From Macrolepiota albuminosa (Eukaryota; Basidiomycota; Agaricomycetes; Agaricales; Agaricaceae), in assembly GCA_027475525.1 (NCBI GenBank), contig JAMWFC010000117.1, forward strand, positions 4,264,183-4,328,182: a stretch of 64,000 bases of DNA. The letters run 5' to 3'. The notes under the pieces were generated by a model. The model did no database searches. It worked only from the letters and a program-made list of their open reading frames with translations, and was not told where the DNA came from. Position 1 is the stretch's first letter. Every line of letters begins with the position of its first letter. A program made the position numbers and the translations under genes. Below are positions 24,487 through 36,153 of this stretch, piece after piece.

Positions 24487-26040
24487 ATGTTGTCGTCGTT
24501 GTGTGGTTGTGGGCTCTCCCCTCCCCTTCTCCCCTCCCCTCCCCTTCTCCCCTCTCCCCTGTCCCCGTCGCTCTACCTCTACCTCACTCTTCAGCCGTCC
24601 TGTCGTGTCGTTGCCCTCATCGTATGGAATATAGATCCCGTCGTTACCCTTGTCCAATCAACACAACCCAACCCAACTCTCAGCCCAACCCAGCCAAGCT
24701 CGAATGAACCCGTCTCGTTTCGTCTCGTCTGTCTCGTCTCGTCGGCTCTCTCTCTCTCCTCTCTCTCCTCTCTCTTGTCTACTGTCTACTGTCCTTTTTT
24801 GCTCCCTCTGCTCTTGCTGCTTGTTGCTTTTTTTTTCTCTCTTTCCTTTTCTTTATTCCCTCTTCCTTCTTCCCTCTTATTTTCTCTTTCTCTTTTCTTT
24901 TCTTATTATGGTTATATATCTTGTGCCGACCCTACGCGTTGACGATGGGTTGTTTGTGTATTTTTGTCCTTGTCTTTGTCCCCTCGTCCCAGTCCCAGTC
25001 CCAGTCCCTCGTTGCCGTTGCCGTTGCCGTTCCTCGTCCAGTCCTTTGTCCATAAATCACACCACACCATACCACACCACACGTCATATCATATCATACC
25101 ATACCATTCCACACCATACCGTACCCTACCGTATCATATCATACATATCGCCGCTGCCGACGGGAAAGGACGATAAAAGAGGACGATAAAAGAGGAAGAG
25201 GAAGAGGAGGAAAGGAAGAAGAGAGAAGAGAAGAGAAGAGAGAAGAGAGAGAAAGGAGAAAGGAAGAGAAGAGAAGAGAAGAGAGTTTTTGTATGATTTA
25301 TACCCTAATGCTCTGCGCCCCCCCACCTCCCCCTACACTGGGCCTACACGCCCCCACAGAAATTTGGAAATGAGAATGAACAAAAATTGCGATCCTCCCG
25401 TGCGCCCCCCCGCCCCGCCCCGCCCTACCTCTGTACGTTGTACGCTGTACGCTGTACGCCGCGTTTTGGTGGTTCATTGATTGGGTGCACACAAGTCACA
25501 ATTCGCACAAGTCCATATCGTGTATCGCGCACCCGAGCACCCGTGCGTATCCGGACATGGCTATCTATCTATCATTCATTCATATACACGCATTATTTAT
25601 ACGTGGACGTGGTCCGTTTCCCCACCCACCGCCCCTCTTGTGCGCTCTTCAGCCCGCTTGGATATGTGGTGACTTTTTTTTACGCTTACGCTTTACTTTA
25701 CTTTACCTACCTGCGCTACCCCCACCACTGCTTACCTTATCCTTTGCATACATACACGCCAACACCAACACCAAAACAAGCGTACGCGCGTACGCACGTA
25801 CGTACCCATAGCCGTACACACGCTCTCTCCGCTCCGCTCCCACGTAGTGACACGCCCCGCCCCGCCCCTGCCTTGCTGTTGTTTTTTTTTTCCTTTTTTC
25901 TTTTGTTTGGTTTTTGGTATTGGTATTGGTATTGTCAGATTTGAATAATTAGATCGGTTGGGTGATTGGTTTTTGTTTTTTTGTGGGATTCTTGCTGGAA
26001 TCTGTGGGAGGTACGCAAGGGAAGGGAAGGGAAGGGAAGG
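24487..26040. other. Low-complexity 3' flank of the bHLH gene
   Basis: No gene is supported. A polypyrimidine tract (CCCCTTCTCCCCTCC type) lies at 24515-24562, further CT-rich runs at 24740-24900, ACCAC/ATACC/ATATC pentamer arrays at 25055-25150, and a polypurine GAGAAGA tract at 25170-25286. Alternating GTACGC/CGTACG runs at 25780-25806 could adopt unusual DNA forms. Part of it is presumably 3' UTR and terminator. Confidence 0.5.
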
Positions 26041-26055
26041 GATGACACGCAGAGC

Positions 26056-26650
26056 CGTCGACTTCGGAAAGAAGTACTAGTCTATTCACTTTGTACTCGG
26101 AAGAAGGGTTGTTACTCTCGCTTTTTTCTTTTTTCTGTGTAGAATGTAATGATTGAGGGGTAAACCTGTCAGAATCCCTCACTCTCTGATGAATGATTGT
26201 GGAAATGTGAGAGAATTTTGGAGTGATTGTGTAGGACTTGTTGAGAAGGGTTGTTACGAGACGCGCATTTATTTTGTTTCTATTTCTACTTAGAATGATT
26301 AAGGAGGGCGGATACTAACTAACTAGTCCCCTGTCAACCAACCCTCTCACCTCAGATAGATGATTGAGATTGATTTTGCTGGAGTAACCCTGGAAATGTA
26401 AGTGAGAAGATAGGTTGACTTGGAAAAAGGGTGTACCCTCTTTTTCTACATAGAATGATTAAGGAGTCCCTGTCACCCCTCACTCAGATAATTGCTGGGA
26501 ATGTAATTGAGAAAATTTGTGGTGATAGTTTTGACTCGGAAGAAAGTTGTACTCATTTCTAGAATGAATAAGGAGTCCCTGTCACCCCTCACTCAGATAA
26601 TTGATTGATTTCTGTTGTAAAAATAAGTGAGAAAATTTGTGGTGAGAGCT
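26056..26650 (+). repeat. Degenerate tandem repeat, about four units of 120-180 bp
   Basis: The phrases ACTCGGAAGAA, TAGAATGATTAAGGAG, CCCTGTCA, CCCCTCACTCAGATAATTGA and GTGAGAAAATTTGTGGTGA recur in the same order about four times. Unit length shrinks rightwards. No reading frame is conserved between units. Confidence 0.6.
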
Positions 26651-26831
26651 TGAGGTGGAATTACCGGCAGTTGCCGGAGCCCCTTGTACCGTTCTGCGTA
26701 ATGGGTTACAGGCTAGTAACGTCCTTTGTTCCAATGGGACAAGTACTGGTTTCGCCGAGTACAATTGGCAAGACGTCTCTCCCCGCTTTTTTTTTCTCGT
26801 GACTGGTTTGATTGGTTATATTGATGACAAG

Positions 26832-26985
26832 TGTATGCCGGTGGGATATTGACTTGAGCTTTGATCTACCCCTTTGGAGGTGGGAATCGGTGGAAATAGT
26901 GGTGGAGTTGTATGCCGGTGGGATATTGACTTGAGCTTTGATCTACCCCTTTGGAGGTGGGAATCGGTGGAAATAGTGGTGGAGT
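26832..26985 (+). repeat. 77-bp exact tandem duplication
   Basis: Units 26832-26908 and 26909-26985 are identical and the flanks differ on both sides. It lies in non-coding DNA. Confidence 0.95.
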
Positions 26986-28744
26986 GTGTGGGTGTTGTTG
27001 TCGTTTTCGGGATTTCTGGATGGATAAAAAGTTTACAAATGACAACTGATATACAGATACATATACATGCCAAGTTGACTAGGGGATTTGGTTGAAAATA
27101 GTATAAATACAGGTTCGTTACTCGTTACGTGGGAGTGCTTACTTGGTCAAAGCTAAAGCTCTGAATAGGGGTCCGAAGTGAGCGCATGTCATGTAAGTAA
27201 TATCTATTTTCTTTAGAGAACTCGAAGGATGATTATCTTGCTGTGCGAATTTTCGGCCTGCCGGTGCGCCGGTTTTTTTTTTTGACTTTTTTTTTTCTTT
27301 TTTTGTTTTTCCGTTCTCTCGCGATGGCGTCCGGTACCCGCGAGTTTTTCGATGCCGCGACGGTTGTGCTTACATCCGGCCGACATCGAGCAACTCATCC
27401 GTCCTGGCGTCATCATCAAATCAATAAAGTATACAAGTACGAGATGGACGGTCTTCGGACGCAATTTCAACTTGCTCAAACACTGGGCTAAACTACATGC
27501 AGCTTAAACTGTTATCTAGAAGGCTCGTATGAACTCTGTCCAAGGAGGTCTGATCGAAAAACCTTCAAGTCGATCGAGACATGATGCATGATCGGGCGCG
27601 TCAAAGAAAGAGCTTGCAGTGCGCGGCGTCCGGGCCAAGATCCACACCCGAGCCGAGCCTTCTCCCCATAATCAACCTCTATGAAAGTGTACTCGAGGTG
27701 TACTTCCCCTCGATGGAAACGTAACTCACAGCCCTAATGTCGGGGTGCCATAGACCCAAACCCATCCCCCACCACTCCGGCGACGCTATCAAAATTGAGA
27801 ATCCCAAGTTTAAATTTTAAGCTCCTTCGGAAAAGTGCTGTGCAAGGTGGGGCCGGTCAGGTTATCTTTCGTTGGGATCAGCTGAGCGGGTTGTTTGGGA
27901 AGCTACTTGCGTCTCCTTACATATGTTCCCGATTCGCCTTTAGGTTTGATGCTTCTGTTTTTGCGGATCCTTTTCCGGGAGTGAATGGTTGGGCTATCTT
28001 TGCGGGTTCTTTGCGCCCGTTGAGGTCAGGCGACCCCCCGGCTAGAGTTCAGGCAGTTAGTGAGGTTCAAGGTTTAGATATGATTTCACTTAAAACTTAA
28101 AGGACAAGGGATTAGCCCCTGTAGCCCCTCGACGGTCTTCGATCTTAATCCGATATCTTTCAAATTCAAAAGCTATCGCCCGCCACCGGAAGTAAATAGT
28201 ACTTTGTTCAAATAGTTCCGACGACGCCGGTCCGACAGGATACCGTACCTTTTTACAGATATTGGAAATTGGGCAGGTTTTTTTGACATATTAGAGTGTT
28301 TAATCTAAGGCCGGCTGCATCTATACCCCAGGGATCCAGGAACCTTCAGCCTCAATTGCACCATGCTAATCTTCCCAGTCAATCAAAGAAGATGGCATAT
28401 CAGTTCGTATCTTTCGCGGGAGTATGGTTGATCAGTACGTGAAGCTTCTGATATGTGCCTCGGTTTCTTCCGCCACCTCCTGGATGTACCCGGCCTATCG
28501 AGAAGTATTTATGTATGCAATGTTCAGCACTGTGGGTATGCTTTTCCAAAGGTGGAAGAGTTTATCGAAGAAAACATCCGGAATAACTCCGTCCTACGTA
28601 TTTGGGCTGTCCAATTTTACCCCCTTTCGTGAGGCAGAGTTTCTTTTCTTTCTCGCGATTTTCCATCAGATCTGTCGTTCTTCCGTTTGCCAACAGTTGT
28701 TCCACGGACCGGTTATTTGACACAATCATGAGCTTGGAAACCTC

Positions 28745-28898
28745 AAAAATAGCATTTGACGTTACATGCGTAACTACGTAATCTTTAACAAAAGGCATTG
28801 ACAGTTAGATGTAGAACATTTAAAAATAGCATTTGACGTTACATGCGTAACTACGTAATCTTTAACAAAAGGCATTGACAGTTAGATGTAGAACATTT
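28745..28898 (+). repeat. 77-bp exact tandem duplication
   Basis: Units 28745-28821 and 28822-28898 are identical and the flanks differ on both sides. It lies in non-coding DNA. Confidence 0.95.
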
Positions 28899-30311
28899 CC
28901 AACCGTCACTGTCGCTGGACTGCTCGCTAACGATTCAATTGAATGCATGATGGCTATGGTATTAGGACTCGCTTACAGTATATAAAATTTCCATGGCGAC
29001 TCGAGCTTCTGTTGCGTCAAGATCAATCTAAATGTCCACCATCTACGCATAACAAGTTGCATTGGCTCATGTTTTATCAGATCAATTGGAACAAGAGATC
29101 AGCAGATCCACAGGTAAAGCAACCTTTGCGCAATCCAACTAGGAAAGCGTAGGGCGGTCTGGTTTCCAGCACCAATGATTTTTTTTCAATGCTAGTCAAC
29201 GCCAGAAGCTCTTTTATACAGACAAATCAACAGGGAATGCAAGCACGGAAGATACGCAGACGGTGGCCTGTTACATACAGACAAATGGAGCATATGTTTT
29301 GTTTTTGGCATATAAAACGCTCGTTGCATGAGATACGGCGGCCAGGGTAAAGAGTATTTGCAAGCACTTTTCGTATTGATAGTGCTTAACGAGTTTATAG
29401 ACTACTTAGTACACATTGTAGAAAGGCTTGCAAACGTGTCTAGGTAAAAAGCGCCGAACCTGTACAAAGACACTTTGAATAGATTACCGACAAGCTACAA
29501 AGATAGACAAGACCAAGTTGAAGCGACAGCAATGCTCAGAACCACTGTTTGTCAATTCTGTCACGGTTGCCGGAAAACATTTAAAAAAAGCCATTTCTCT
29601 AGACTGCAGGCAAGTCGGAGGACAGATACAACCAGTAGTTTTCAGGAAAAGATTCGCAATGATGCCAGTTAGCGCATCGTGTAAGAAGTGCTTTGCATAT
29701 GAACATGTAGTCATGAATATTCCGTCGGAGACTGAATTCCAATCTGGCACAGTCCTGAGCGCTGAGTCCCGAAGAATGTAGAGAGACCCTGGACTGGATA
29801 CTCTCTGTGTTGTAAGTACCTCCGATATCTATGCAGCGTACCTAACCGAGTAACTAGGGCCTATAAAATCTTTTGTTAAACCTGACTCACTCCGTTCCTT
29901 TCGACGCGTACAGCCATACCGTCCGTTGTCTTGTCCTATTTTATTTTATCAGCAAGTGTCAAGCAGACCAACTTGACTACAGCGCGTATAATTATTAGAC
30001 AAAGGCTCTTCAGCTGTTTCGACGTTCAAATCTTCGCTCAGGCTTGCCCATTGGGTTTTTATGTAAATTGACCTGACGGCGATTGAATTTGTTCATCGAT
30101 AGCCCTTACACGTGTAGCTTCTTTGTCTTTCCGCTGTCATTGTCTGGCTTATCGAGCATAAAGACTTTGTTTGATTATTGATCACCCCCAATCTTTCCGG
30201 CCAAATTTGAAGCTGGTACGTATCCTTGAAAAGTGGTCCGAACAATGGTTGACTGGATCCAGGCGATTACTATATATCTGCACAACTTGAGGAAGAGATT
30301 ATAATTTCCCT

Positions 30312-32572
30312 ATGGATATCGGCGCGCCTTCTTCAAATCTTCCAAAAGAGGACTCTCAAACCTTCACTGCTGAAGATCTCATCGCGATCTTGAGCCTGTT
30401 CAATACCGGTTTCAAAAAGGACAAGACGTCAGGAAATTCGAGAATGCCAACCAAAGACGAAGCATCTACAAGCGAAGCTCTCCAGGTTTTGAACGGCAAA
30501 AGGTCTCGTAAACGAATGGTTTACCGTTATTGGCCACGTGACCCTAAAGGCAGCAATATTACTCCCGCGAACACGCTTCCCGGAAAAACGATTCCAAACG
30601 GCATTCAATTATGGGGTGCGACGATATTCGACTTTTATCGAGTGAACCGGATGCCAGATGTGCCTTATCTCTCAACGATCACGACTGGAAGCAAGTTGAT
30701 GGAGTGGATGAAAGCGAACGGCGAGACTGACTACGCTAAGGACGAGATTGCGTGGGCAGAGATGGAAGAGGTTCCAAAGATTATTGAGCTGTGGTCACCG
30801 TGTACGAAGATTGAAGAACTGGAGGAAAATATCAGGCAGGGGAAGGCCGGGATATCTATGTCAAAGCAGATAATGAAAGGCAAAGAGGTCTGGTCACATC
30901 CATCGTTCAAGTTGTATCGGTTGAACCCTTCTACAGGCATCGACTGGATCTCTTTTTGATGTTGCTAATTACCCCTTGTCGTGGCCTCTCGTCCCCTTCA
31001 GTTACAAAACCGAGCGCATCACATCAACCATCGACCTTGATCACCTTCCTAAAAAACTTGTCGTGCACGATCCCTGGAACCTCCTTGCTGTCCAGTCAAA
31101 GAATGTCTTCGGCGGAGCCAAGCCTTATGATGGTGAGGAATGGACTTCCATGGAAGATATCACGCATGTATACAGGCTCAAATTTTCTAAACATGGTGCA
31201 AAACGAGCGAAAGCGGAAGCTGAAGAACGACTTAAGGCTCAGAAGAAAGAGATTTTAATCAATGAATTCATTAACGATCCTCTTGAAGATCGCGCTAACA
31301 AGAAGAATATCCTTGAAGGCTACCTCATCCGTCCACCTGCAATCCCTGGTCCCGTAGAGCCTCCTGTCTTCGTCGTGCACGGACGTCCTCCTCGTTCCCA
31401 TGCCCCAGCCTCAAAAGTTAGTGAACCCATCGAAGAAGCGCACCTTTATCTCTCCCCAAAGTACGTTGTTGGGACCGGAAACCACTCTGTTGTCTACCAA
31501 GCCGAATGGGAGCTTCCACGATCAGCCGTCATTCCACCACCCTCTACCGATTTTATCCTGTGCGAACAGTGTGTCAAGGCAGACATTGCGCGCATTATTC
31601 GTGAGGAGGATGGTGAGCATGGTGAGCTCAAAAACCCGAAATGGAAGGAGTTGAGTGGGGAGATCAAGCTTGTTCCTAAGGGCCGACCATCCGTTGTCTT
31701 TCACGTCGTACAGAGACAAAATCTTGATAAAAGTGATTCAGATGAAGGTCAGTTTGAGACGCAGGACTGCACATATCGTGCCGAATACGCTGGTCCCGTG
31801 CGCCCTATACGCACGACTGTTGAATGGCAAGACCCGATGCATCCGACGTGTCCACATGTAAAGCCGCCGCCTGAGGTACCTCCTACGGTGAAGATGCGCG
31901 TAATAGGTAAACTGTCCCTTCGCAATGATGACCATCTGGTTAGTGAGGCGGCCAACTACGAATCGTTTAAGAAGCACATGTTCCAGCACTGGAGTGGATT
32001 CAATATTCTTCCACCTATGCACGATCCTGTCCCAGTTGGAGCATTGGTGCCGCAGTTCTATGGGTACTATGTCCCAGAGTGGAACTTTGACGATGATAAA
32101 GATAATCAGGAAAGCGAAGATAAGGAAGGCGTGAACAAGAAAACGGGGTATTTCAGTCCCATTCTGCTTCTTGAAGATTGTGGCTCGCCTGTAAATCCCG
32201 AAGAACTCACTTATGACCAAAAGTGAGCTTCTGGCTCTCTTCATGATTTTAAGGAAAGCTGACATCTTGTTTCATAGGAATGAAGCCCTGTCTCTTATCT
32301 ACCGTCTCCATCACGCAGGTTGGGCTCACGGTTCGATTTACCCTCGTAACATTGTCAGTCAGCGTGGCCCGATCAGTGCTCCACCCTCGCAGCGCAGGAA
32401 AGAGGATTCGAGCTTCCGCTTGATTGATTTTGGCAGATCTTATCACCGGGAAGATGTTGAGCGTCCTAGTCACGTTCCGTCTAGCCAACGGGAATCCGAC
32501 TGGGAGTTAGCCAGAGCGAGTGAAGAGGCATCAGTTGAAGAACTCTTCGGGATGGGTTTCTATTCGTATTGA
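30312..32572 (+). CDS. Protein kinase-like (probable pseudokinase) protein
   Basis: Three exons are visible. The last intron is clear (32223-32277, GTGAGC to ATAG). The middle exon begins at 31002. The N-terminal about 210 residues are hydrophilic without a known domain. A kinase-like fold follows: glycine-loop-like VVGTGNHSVVYQAEW (about 31465-31510), a Cys pair CEQCVKADI, hinge-like ILLLEDCGSP, then HAGWAHGSIYPRNIV and LIDFGRS. The DFG motif is present, but the catalytic-loop Asp of HRD is replaced (HGS), so phosphotransfer is doubtful. This layout is common in Agaricomycete kinase-like families of unknown substrate. The first intron is a problem. No GT donor in the right phase precedes the TGA at 30957-30959, unless exon 1 ends at 30919 or one T is missing from the T5 run. 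The gene may be intact with a sequencing error, or slightly broken. Confidence 0.65.
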
Positions 32573-32892
32573 GTGGCTCATGACTGGCTTTGATATTTAG
32601 CTGACTGACTCGATGTCTTGATCATGTTGTCCTTGCTTTGTCGACTGCGTATATGTTGTAATAGCTGTGATGAATAATTGAGAAATTGTATTGTTACTGT
32701 TTGTTTTTCGAATCAGAGACATTGACAAGATGTGTGAGTTTTTCCTCGTGGAATAATATGCTTCGACTGACAAATAGGTGTTCCGGGAGGCAAACAAATG
32801 AAGCTCATGTGGTTGGTCACCTCTCCTTTATTATAGCAATCAAGCAGTGTCGGTGAGCTTTCGGCCCCCTTTCCAAGTTGATTACAACATTC
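32573..32892. promoter_or_regulatory. 320-bp intergenic: terminator of the kinase-like gene and promoter of the dehydrogenase gene
   Basis: Both neighbours are on the plus strand, so this stretch must contain a 3' end and a start site. Nothing more specific is recognisable. Confidence 0.35.
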
Positions 32893-34084
32893 ATGGCGCA
32901 CCAACGGACTTATACAATCGCTGTTCTCCCAGGAGATGGCATCGGTCCTGAGGTGATGTCCCCTGCCTTACGCTGTCTTGAAGCTGCAGCGAGGCGCTTC
33001 GGCTTCCGTTTTGAATTTCGGATATTCCCCTGGGGATCTTGCACGTATTATCTTGAGCATGGGAAGATGCTCGCTGATGATTGGAAGGCACAACTGCAAG
33101 CATGCGATGCTATCTACTTCGGGGCAGGTAAATTCGTTCCCTCCACGCTATTCCTGACTGCTCTCATCTTTCTCAGTTGGCGATCCGTCGAATGTACCAG
33201 ACCATATCTCTCTCTGGGGAAGCATCCTGACATTCCGACGGGAATTCGATCAATACATTAACCTCAGACCTTGTCGTCTCATTCCAGGTGTCGTCTCTCC
33301 TTTAGCTAACCCTGGAGGGAAACCGGTCGATTTCATCACGGTCAGAGAGAACACCGAAGGAGAGTATAGCTCTATCGGAGGAAAGATCTTCGAGGGGACC
33401 GACCGAGAGACTGTGATCCAGAATACGGTCTTTACCCGCATTGGCGTCGACAGAGTTGTGAGGTACGCTTTTGAACTGGCAAGAAGCAGACCAGCTAAAA
33501 AGCTGACTTCTGCAACGAAATCTAATGGGATTTCAGTCACGATGCCATACTGGGATGAGAGGGTTGAAGAAATCGCGAAAGAGTACCCAGACGTCACGGT
33601 GGAAAAATATCATATCGATATTCTATGCGCCCATTTCGTGCAGCGGCCACATACGTTTGATGTCGTCGTCGGATCTAACCTCTTCGGCGATATTTTGTCG
33701 GACTTGGGCCCGGCATGCACAGGGACCATCGGTATTGCGCCTTCGGCAAACCTGAATCCTTCTGCGAGGCGTAATGATCCCACGAGGGAGTGGTTACCCA
33801 GTCTTTTTGAGCCAGTTCATGGTAGCGCTCCGGATATCGCGGGAAAAGGCATTGCCAATCCCATTGGAATGATATGGGCCGGCCAAATGATGTTGGATCA
33901 TCTCGGAGAAAAGGAAGCTGCGGCAGCAATCATGGTTGCCATTGAGGAGGTACTTGCACCGGACAACATTGTCGGCCAGGCAAGAATTGATCTACTCACA
34001 CCTGATATGCACGGGAATGGAACAACGGAGGGATTAGGGAGAGCGATAGAGGAATTAATACTCGGACCGATTCTGATTTCTTGA
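32893..34084 (+). CDS. Tartrate dehydrogenase-like beta-decarboxylating dehydrogenase
   Basis: This is a member of the isocitrate/isopropylmalate/tartrate dehydrogenase family: NAD-dependent oxidation, and for some substrates decarboxylation, of 2-hydroxy acids with Mg/Mn. One intron (33128-33176, 49 bp, GTAAAT...TCAG) gives 380 aa, the usual length. In order: N-terminal nucleotide-fold start AVLPGDGIGPEV, substrate-binding LRPCRLIPG, VRENTEGEYSSIGGKIFEGT, catalytic Lys/Asp region, family signature NLFGDILSDLGPACTGTIG, and nucleotide-loop HGSAPDIAGKGIANPIGMI. The EGEYSSIGG phrase and length favour tartrate/malate-type over LeuB (which has a different phrase there) or mitochondrial IDH. I see no clear mitochondrial presequence, so it is probably cytosolic. 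Ordinary CpG content and intact frame suggest it is functional. Confidence 0.85.
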
Positions 34085-34220
34085 CGTTCATTAGGCAAAG
34101 ATTTTGAGGTGGGTTGATAGTTAAAGTCTACTTGGAAAAGCATCAGCATATAATGTTCATGGTCTTTGATTACTGGATTCTCATTCAAGTACTGATATTT
34201 GCTGTGTGCCATAATAAAAA

Positions 34221-34301
34221 ATGGTTAGGTTTGAACTCTGTTTATACATGGTTAGGTTTGAACTCTATTTATACATGGTTAGGTTTGAACTTTGTTTATA
34301 C
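34221..34301 (+). repeat. 27-bp unit repeated three times
   Basis: Three contiguous 27-bp units, each starting ATGGTTAGGTTTGAACT (34221, 34248, 34275). They differ at one or two positions. They lie just past the dehydrogenase gene, where the AT-rich transposon zone begins. Confidence 0.85.
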
Positions 34302-34428
34302 ACCATTCTGGACCATGATTAGAAGTATATGGTACACCACAGGAAATGGATCTTCATGCCCTCCAGTTTTCACACACCTCTATCTTAAATCATAATTGAT
34401 CTCCACACTGGTGTCTTTGTCATAGAGT

Positions 34429-34563
34429 AAACAATGTCTTTATTATATTTTGGGCCAGGAAATTGAAAGAATATTTTAACATTAGGAAGGACACTTCTGC
34501 AAGACAAAAGAACATTAAAATATTCTTTCAATTTCTTGGCTCAAAATATTAAAGATCTTGTTT
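34429..34563. repeat. Long hairpin (two ~50-bp arms, 35-bp loop)
   Basis: The left arm 34429-34479 (AAACAATGTCTTTATT...GAATATTTTAA) is the imperfect reverse complement of 34515-34563. The shared core AATTGAAAGAATATTTTAA is exact. It resembles a foldback or MITE remnant. No clear target-site duplication was found. Confidence 0.7.
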
Positions 34564-34661
34564 AAAATAATCAATAAACATTGTTGAGTGAGGATCATGG
34601 CATGTGTCAGGTACACATAACACCAGTGTGCCACAGAGGAAAAGCATGGAGGGAAAAAAAT

Positions 34662-34990
34662 TACAGTGGCTCAAAAGAGTGTCCAATGTTTTATAGTTTT
34701 TGAAAGATGACATTGGCATGAAAGATTGGAAGTACTTAAAATTTTAAATCATGTAAAATACTGTGGCATTGTAGCTACAGATTGCACCTAGGAATAAGTA
34801 ATTTGAATTAAAACTGATGGAGTAATGGCCAATTTTAAATATTAACTCATTGACATACTTTTTTGACCATCTCTAATTTTGATATTTAGTACTTTGTATG
34901 TCCTTCATTTGCCTTGAAAACTGCTTGAATTCTTTTAGGAATGCTTTCTATCAGTCTTTGTGGGCTTTCAGAGCATTGTAGCATTCTTTT
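34662..34990 (-). mobile_element. 3' end of a Tc1/mariner element
   Basis: On the minus strand, about 34985-34900 reads RLIESIPKRIQAVFKANEG followed by HTKY and a stop. This matches the extreme C-terminus of Tc1-type transposases (S[LM]P[KR]RIQAVIxAxGGHTKY). About 240 bp further on, the sequence ends at TA-CAGTGGCTCAAAAGAGTG (34662 on), which looks like a Tc1/mariner terminal repeat next to a TA target. The rest of the transposase is missing. No other end was found. Confidence 0.5.
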
Positions 34991-35039
34991 GCAGTCTCAT
35001 CAGTCTTGAGGCCTTCTAGTTCTGAGTCAGACTGCACAG

Positions 35040-35290
35040 ATGATACCAATGATGAGATCATTGTTAGACAGCCAATTAGCATACATGTTGGGTTCAGTGT
35101 CAGGATTGGGTTGTGTGATCAGCCTGTTGAGGTTCTTCTCTGATGCAAAGATGTAGCAATCAAGTCCACTTTGCTATAAGAAGATCTCTAGTTTAGTGGA
35201 CTATTTTGTGAACTCTGCAGCAGCATGATCAAATAGTGGCTCAGTAGCTGGCCAGTAAGCATTCAATTTGGCAAGCCAGATATGAGGATA
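35040..35290 (-). pseudogene. Possible copia gag (UBN2-like) scrap
   Basis: The minus strand gives TEPNMYANWLSNNDLIIGII and then, in another frame, SELEGLKTDETAKECYNALK. I associate this with the N-terminal Gag of Agaricomycete Ty1/copia elements. Stops and a frameshift show that it is dead. The call is weak. Confidence 0.3.
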
Positions 35291-35634
35291 GGTCACATCA
35301 TTAGAGAGGGCAGATGCAGATGTGGTGATGCTAGAAGGGGGGGATAGATCCTATATTGTGATAAGTCTGGAGGAGACTAGACAAAGAATTTCATGTTTTA
35401 TGCATGAGGTCAAAGTAAAGTGCTTAGAGTGTTGTCCAGCTGATTGGGGTCAGGGTCCTAGAATGCCAAGAGATTGATTTGTTGAAAGAATAGGGAGGTC
35501 AATTGTTCTCAATGTAGTCCAGAAGATCTCTTCAAAGTATGTTGTTCAATAAGCCTATAATCTGTTAGAATTCAATACTTTTATTTAGCAAGATCTGATA
35601 GATACAGTAAGTTTGTAATCTAACCAAAAGCATG

Positions 35635-36153
35635 TGTAAGGGCAACCTCTGGAGACTGTGGCTCAGTCACACAGCTGGCAGAGGAAGATCCAAAATGTAT
35701 TAGAATACATACTGACAATATCATGATAACTACTCACCTGGCAGAAGGAGATCCAAAGAGAACAAGTCTAAGAATTTCCTATGCCAGGTTGGATGCTTCT
35801 GGGGCCTCTGAAGCATGGGAAACAACTGTACAGTACAACAAAACCTTAAAAACTTGAAAATTGCCTAAATAAACAACTGTACAAACAAGGCAGGAAAACT
35901 CCGGACTTTGAAAGTCAGAAAGGCAAACTCTGGCTTATATAAGCAGTTTGGAAGCGGTGCTGAAGGGCCCACACTTGTCTGAATGGTAGCTAAAGAACCA
36001 GAGCACCTCAAGGGCTGAGAATAGTACTAACAGATAGTGTTGAAAGAATAGAAACAGTAAAATGAGAGAATGACAGAAGAAATAAGAGAATGAATAAAAG
36101 AAGAGTGAAGAGATAAGGAGTGAGAGAAGGAAGAAATAAGGAGTCCCCTGACA
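35635..36153 (+). mobile_element. Solo LTR with target-site duplication GCATG
   Basis: It runs TGTAAGGGCAACC...GTCCCCTGACA and is flanked by GCATG at 35630-35634 and 36154-36158. It lies in opposite orientation to the copy at 36719-37217. It sits at the left limit of the recognisable gypsy pol relic. No internal element is present. Confidence 0.9.

Larger units (their letters stand above)
26651..30311. other. No supported gene
   Basis: Several open frames of 60-100 codons (for example 27795-28100, 28424-28720, 29475-29672) show no family motif and no convincing intron-exon structure. Two of the 77-bp duplications lie here (26832-26985 and 28745-28898). CpG content is ordinary, unlike the transposon relics, so this could hold an unrecognised or decayed gene. 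Confidence 0.4.

Noticed and set aside
27795..28720. Two plus-strand open frames of about 100 codons
   Set aside because: No recognisable family, no join between them, and a stop-rich linker; kept only as an unresolved stretch.
32893..34084. LeuB (3-isopropylmalate dehydrogenase) or mitochondrial isocitrate dehydrogenase
   Set aside because: The RENTEGEYSSIGG phrase, the region after it and the overall length fit the tartrate/malate-type branch better; this is judged by memory of the families.
34900..35290. A single copia or single Tc1 gene covering the whole stretch
   Set aside because: The two halves read as different families in different frames, with a break near 34985.
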